From the NCBI GenBank assembly GCA_001805125.1, contig MHEF01000018.1, positions 1 through 6,224 of the forward strand: 6,224 bases of DNA, given 5' to 3'. The notes beneath the pieces are model-generated. The model did no database searches and was not told the origin of the DNA. It saw nothing but the letters and a program-made list of their open reading frames with translations. Within the stretch, counting starts at the first letter, position 1. Each line of letters begins with the position of its first letter. This stretch comes from Nitrospirae bacterium RBG_13_39_12. Its GTDB lineage: Bacteria > Nitrospirota > Thermodesulfovibrionia > Thermodesulfovibrionales > SM23-35. Below are positions 6,117 through 6,224 of this stretch, piece by piece. The translations under genes and the position numbers were made by a program.

Positions 6117-6158
6117 TGTCATGTCATACTTGTAATGTCGTATAATATGTCGTATAAT
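6117..6158 (+). promoter_or_regulatory. Overlapping promoters of the transposase gene
   Basis: TTGTAA (6130-6135), 17 bp, TATAAT (6153-6158) gives a strong sigma70-type promoter. A second set, TGTCAT (6117-6122), 18 bp, TATAAT (6141-6146), overlaps it. Both -10 boxes arise from a tandem duplication of the 12-mer ATGTCGTATAAT (6135-6146 and 6147-6158). Confidence 0.5.
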
Positions 6159-6200
6159 ATTTTGTATATTGTCTCATCAAACATAATTGGTGAGGCTGAC

Positions 6201-6224
6201 ATGAAAAAATACAAAGTGACCTTA
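6201..6224 (+). CDS. IS630-family transposase, first eight codons (runs off the window)
   Basis: Only MKKYKVTL is visible, preceded by GGTGAGG (6189-6195) with a 5-nt spacer and by a good promoter. IS630-family transposases frequently begin MKKYxVTLTxEER, and the terminal-repeat-like sequence upstream agrees. The DDE catalytic domain is outside the window, so the identification rests on the first residues and context. Confidence 0.55.

Larger units (their letters stand above)
6114..6224 (+). mobile_element. Left end of an IS630-family insertion sequence (partial)
   Basis: The downstream frame starts like an IS630-family transposase, and a TA dinucleotide at 6114-6115 followed by GTGTCATGTCATACTTGT resembles an IS630 terminal sequence inserted at TA. 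The right end, the other inverted repeat and the TA duplication are outside the window, so the exact boundary is inferred. Confidence 0.5.

Noticed and set aside
1..6224. CRISPR array, tRNA or rRNA genes
   Set aside because: No regularly spaced repeats of suitable length and no tRNA or rRNA signature sequences were seen on either strand.

Overview
The window is bacterial DNA of moderate G+C content, with AT-rich stretches at 1-80, around 2600-2850 and after 5650. It looks like an accessory, patchwork region. No ribosomal, tRNA or phylogenetic marker gene is present, so the host cannot be named. The lipoprotein at 5234-5653 recalls hypothetical proteins of FCB/Calditrichota/Gemmatimonadota-like bacteria, but this is a weak hint from memory.

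Left part (1-2370): the most interesting structure is an apparent integron gene-cassette arrangement. A class I SAM-dependent methyltransferase gene (211-1032) lies between a GTTGGAT core at 96-102 and its exact complement ATCCAAC at 1126-1132. The latter opens a 111-bp attC-like site (1126-1236) with both simple sites, 5-nt spacers on each arm and an extra G in the left arm. The next cassette-like unit starts at TTGGGC (1231-1236). It carries an AlkA/HhH-GPD-type DNA glycosylase reading frame (1304-2263) that is interrupted by one amber codon and lacks the usual catalytic Asp. It is followed by GCCCAAC (2363-2369), again the complement of its own left core. No integrase or attI is visible; given the attC orientation, an integrase would be expected to the left of the window.

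Middle (2264-5026): about 640 bp without a convincing gene holds the half-site and a plausible sigma70-type promoter. Then come a DinB-superfamily protein (2903-3430), a gap with a weak terminator-like hairpin, and a closely spaced pair: a membrane methyltransferase of the isoprenylcysteine carboxyl methyltransferase (ICMT)/PEMT type (3628-4242) and a flavodoxin-fold NAD(P)H:quinone oxidoreductase-like protein (4280-5026). The pair has strong Shine-Dalgarno sequences and a 37-bp gap, so it is probably one operon.

Right part (5027-6224): a small lipoprotein with a C-terminal membrane helix (5234-5653), a 55-codon ORF of unknown function with an in-frame coding-like remnant behind its stop (5760-6044), AT-rich 11-bp direct repeats, and at the right edge what looks like the left end of an IS630-family insertion sequence, with overlapping promoters and the first eight codons of the transposase (6201 onward).
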